This document shows, one piece after another, positions 61,980 to 64,000 of a stretch of DNA of 64,000 bases (positions are counted from its first letter, which is position 1; every line of letters starts with the position of its first letter). The DNA lies in assembly GCA_024278175.1 (NCBI GenBank), contig JAJRTS010000002.1, forward strand, positions 62,001 through 126,000, written 5' to 3'. This DNA comes from Gemmatimonadales bacterium. GTDB lineage: Bacteria > Gemmatimonadota > Glassbacteria > GWA2-58-10. Made by a program: the position numbers and the translations under genes. The notes under the pieces were generated by a model. That model was given only the letters and a program-made list of their open reading frames with translations, was not told where the DNA came from and made no database searches.

Positions 61980-64000
61980 ATGCAACAAAAATCGTTTATT
62001 ACGAGCATGTCGGCGTTCCTCGTCCTGCTCATGTTGCTGGCTGTCAGCGCGTTCGCCCAGATGACTACCGGTAAGATAGAGGGCGTGGTGCGTGATTCCG
62101 ACACCGGACAGCCCCTGCAGGGCGCACAGGTCGTGGTCGAGGGTACACGGCTTGGTAACGTGACAAATGCCGACGGGTACTACTTTATCCTCAGCGTTCC
62201 TCCCGGACGCCGGGGGGTGACGTTTACTTATACCGGTTATCAGAAAACCACGGTCGCTAACCAGTTGGTGCTGGCCGGTCAGACGTTGACGGTCGATGCT
62301 TCTCTCAGCTCGACAGTGGTGCAGTTGGAAGGTATCACTGTCCAGGGCGAGAGCGAAGTGCTGGTGCCGCGGGATAACACGGTTACCAAGCAGCGCCTCA
62401 CGGCCGAAAGGATCGTGGAGGTACCGAACCAGAGGATCGAAGATATGATGATCCTCGAAGCCGGTGTCGAGATCGGCGGCCGTGACGCCATGTCTCGCGG
62501 TCTTCGTATCCGCGGCGGACGTATCGGTGAGGAAGCCGTGATCGTCGACGGCGTGATGGTCCGTAACTTCACCGCCGACCCGTTCCGCCAGGGACAGGGT
62601 TGGATTTTCGATACCGAAGTCGGATCCCGCAGTGAAGATACATCTCCGCTGGAATTCTCCACCAGCTCGGTAGAGCAGGTGGATATCATCACCGGCGGAT
62701 ACCAGGCCGAGTATGGAAATGCTCAGTCCGGTATCGTCAACATCATCACCAAGGAAGGCGGACCGCGGCTCCGTGGTGCGGTGCGCTATAATACTGACGC
62801 GGTGATGCCGCGTACGGCCGACTGGGGTTACAACCAGATGATGGCCGACATCAGCGGGCCGATCCCGTTGATCCCCAATACCTATTTCAGTGGTTCCGGG
62901 GAAATCCAGGGTGAGACCGACCGCAGCTACACGCATGCCAGCGAAGGGTTCCGCGCTATCGACCAGTCGTTTGTCAACCGGCTCAACGAAGCGGTGCGCA
63001 ACGATCCTTCGGTTATCGCATCGGGCGTACCGCCATATTCGCTTGAGAAACTCCAGACCGGCAGAGAGTTTTTCGCTTCCAAGACCGGTCAGAACGCCAG
63101 TCTGTTCAGCGCTCCCAACCCGGTACGACTGCCCGGAAACTGGGGAGACAGGACGACCGGTACGGTCAAACTGACCTCTTCACCGATATCCTCCCTCAAG
63201 CTGATTGGGTCGTTGAACCGTTCACGTACCCAGTACTCCTATCCGCAGGGATGGACAGGACAGGGCAGCTACTTCCAGGATGGGATTTTCTCCAGGGACG
63301 ATCCTATGTGGGTGAATCGCAACTGGGGTTCGAGTGCGGATACTGAAGTTTATGTTCCGCAATCCTACGCGCGCAAAACCCGCTCCTCCAATCTCCTGTT
63401 CGGCGCCGATTGGGACATCTGGCGTAGCGCCGAGCGCACGGCCGCCCTGCAGGTGCGCTACACGAACTTCCGGGCGGTGGAAAACAACAACTCCAGTATC
63501 AAGACCAACTACAAGCGTGATACGTTCCTGAGCTGGAGCCCGCACGACGTGCCGTTCGAAGTCGAGACTTATCCCAATCGCGAAGGTCCGCCGGATCCGA
63601 GCTATTGGCCGGATGGCCAGGTGGGATGGAAGACAGGCGCCACCATGGTAACTCCGTACGTGCTCGACAGCTACACCGCGTACTACATGAACTACTACTA
63701 CCTGAATGAGAACCAGGACAATTACAAGGCCGACCTGGATTTCCAGTGGGACCGTTACAACCGGGCCAAAATGGGATTCCAGTACACGTCCTTCCATAAC
63801 TTCTCGTTCCGCACCGACTACCGTACGACCATCCGCGATCCGTTCAACGAGTTCAGGTACAAACCCCAGATGTACAGCGCGTATCTGCAGAACCGGACCG
63901 ATCTCGGTGATTTCGTGATCGATTACGGTGTCCGCTACGATGGTTTCTCGCCGATGGACAACTGGGGCATCACCAGCATGGACCCCCGTGCTGAAAGGGT
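61980..64000 (+). CDS. TonB-dependent receptor with carboxypeptidase-regulatory-like domain (3' partial)
   Basis: The frame is open from ATG at 61980 (GGGGGATTTT before it) to the window edge, about 673 codons. Signal peptide (MSAFLVLLMLLAVSAFA), carboxypeptidase-regulatory-like domain (KIEGVVRDSDTGQPLQGAQV), plug domain (RGLRIRGGRIGEEAVIVDG, SSVEQVDIITGGYQAEYGNA) and the start of a large barrel. It resembles the SusC/OMP-TonB type that imports oligosaccharides, peptides or siderophores. It is much more intact than the frameshifted receptor at 20939. The leader with a hairpin and small frame may control its translation. Confidence 0.9.
   Translation, partial: MQQKSFITSMSAFLVLLMLLAVSAFAQMTTGKIEGVVRDSDTGQPLQGAQVVVEGTRLGNVTNADGYYFILSVPPGRRGVTFTYTGYQKTTVANQLVLAGQTLTVDASLSSTVVQLEGITVQGESEVLVPRDNTVTKQRLTAERIVEVPNQRIEDMMILEAGVEIGGRDAMSRGLRIRGGRIGEEAVIVDGVMVRNFTADPFRQGQGWIFDTEVGSRSEDTSPLEFSTSSVEQVDIITGGYQAEYGNAQSGIVNIITKEGGPRLRGAVRYNTDAVMPRTADWGYNQMMADISGPIPLIPNTYFSGSGEIQGETDRSYTHASEGFRAIDQSFVNRLNEAVRNDPSVIASGVPPYSLEKLQTGREFFASKTGQNASLFSAPNPVRLPGNWGDRTTGTVKLTSSPISSLKLIGSLNRSRTQYSYPQGWTGQGSYFQDGIFSRDDPMWVNRNWGSSADTEVYVPQSYARKTRSSNLLFGADWDIWRSAERTAALQVRYTNFRAVENNNSSIKTNYKRDTFLSWSPHDVPFEVETYPNREGPPDPSYWPDGQVGWKTGATMVTPYVLDSYTAYYMNYYYLNENQDNYKADLDFQWDRYNRAKMGFQYTSFHNFSFRTDYRTTIRDPFNEFRYKPQMYSAYLQNRTDLGDFVIDYGVRYDGFSPMDNWGITSMDPRAER

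Noticed and set aside
1-64000. tRNA, rRNA, prophage or integrative-element genes
   Set aside because: No rRNA-like stretch, clover-leaf with a TTCGAATC-type arm, integrase, phage structural gene or attachment-site duplication was recognised by eye; a tool search would be decisive.

Overview
The window is 64 kb of GC-rich bacterial chromosome, apart from some AT-rich spacers. It carries about 48 protein genes, two clearly broken genes and several dispersed non-coding repeats. I see no rRNA, tRNA, CRISPR array, prophage or complete insertion sequence. The outer-membrane receptors with carboxypeptidase-regulatory-like N-termini, PEGA, PKD, FGE-sulfatase and FapA proteins, many lipoproteins and many Tat or Sec signals point to a diderm, probably anaerobic or facultative, uncultivated lineage of the FCB type (Latescibacterota, Glassbacteria, Gemmatimonadota or similar). 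That placement is inference from gene content, not a phylogeny.

Region by region. 1-4.2 kb: a sialidase-like Asp-box beta-propeller protein (start outside the window), then an SDR and a zinc alcohol dehydrogenase on the minus strand. 4.3-8.3 kb: a tight plus-strand operon (RidA, D-aminoacylase-like lipoprotein, exported creatininase-like hydrolase, unknown exported protein). 8.4-19 kb: mostly exported hydrolases (two nitrilase-superfamily enzymes, DUF1080 lipoprotein, Nif3-like protein, S15 peptidase, M32 carboxypeptidase, DUF6528 lipoprotein, Gfo/Idh/MocA oxidoreductase). A 31-codon membrane-protein gene with its own ribosome site and terminator sits among them at 9980. 19-27 kb: TrpB2-type tryptophan synthase, a frameshifted TonB-dependent receptor with an upstream TetR regulator, an HMGL-type aldolase and an alginate-export-type porin. 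27.4-29.4 kb: a DNA methyltransferase carrying a degenerate SNase-like tail, overlapping a DUF2461 gene. 29.8-35 kb: a Tat metallophosphoesterase and a minus-strand operon of two LPP20-like proteins and a CsgG-like/PEGA/FGE-sulfatase protein. 35.4-39.8 kb: a 2-oxoacid:ferredoxin oxidoreductase operon whose gamma gene has an in-frame TAG and which includes a GltD-like flavoprotein fused to a ferredoxin. 39.8-47 kb: membrane proteins, DUF2089, FapA, CBS and CstA. 47-52 kb: SH3b protein, seven-repeat PKD-like lipoprotein, DUF502. 52-58 kb: a DapA-like protein, an extended-SDR protein, and a histidine kinase/NtrC-type regulator pair; the kinase has an embedded jelly-roll-like domain. 58-64 kb: an SGNH-hydrolase/TPR protein, a lone receiver, and the 5' part of another TonB-dependent receptor that runs off the end.

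The enzymes suggest a scavenger that breaks down amide-linked and glycan-derived material outside the cytoplasm, takes up products through TonB receptors and a porin, and oxidises 2-oxoacids with ferredoxin. The points most worth a second look are a 231-248 bp MITE-like element in three copies (two with exact 5-bp target duplications), a second hairpin repeat family in three copies, the jelly-roll histidine kinase, the methyltransferase-SNase fusion, the LPP20/CsgG-PEGA-FGE operon, the 31-residue membrane protein, and the leader with a start-stop codon pair in front of the last TonB receptor.
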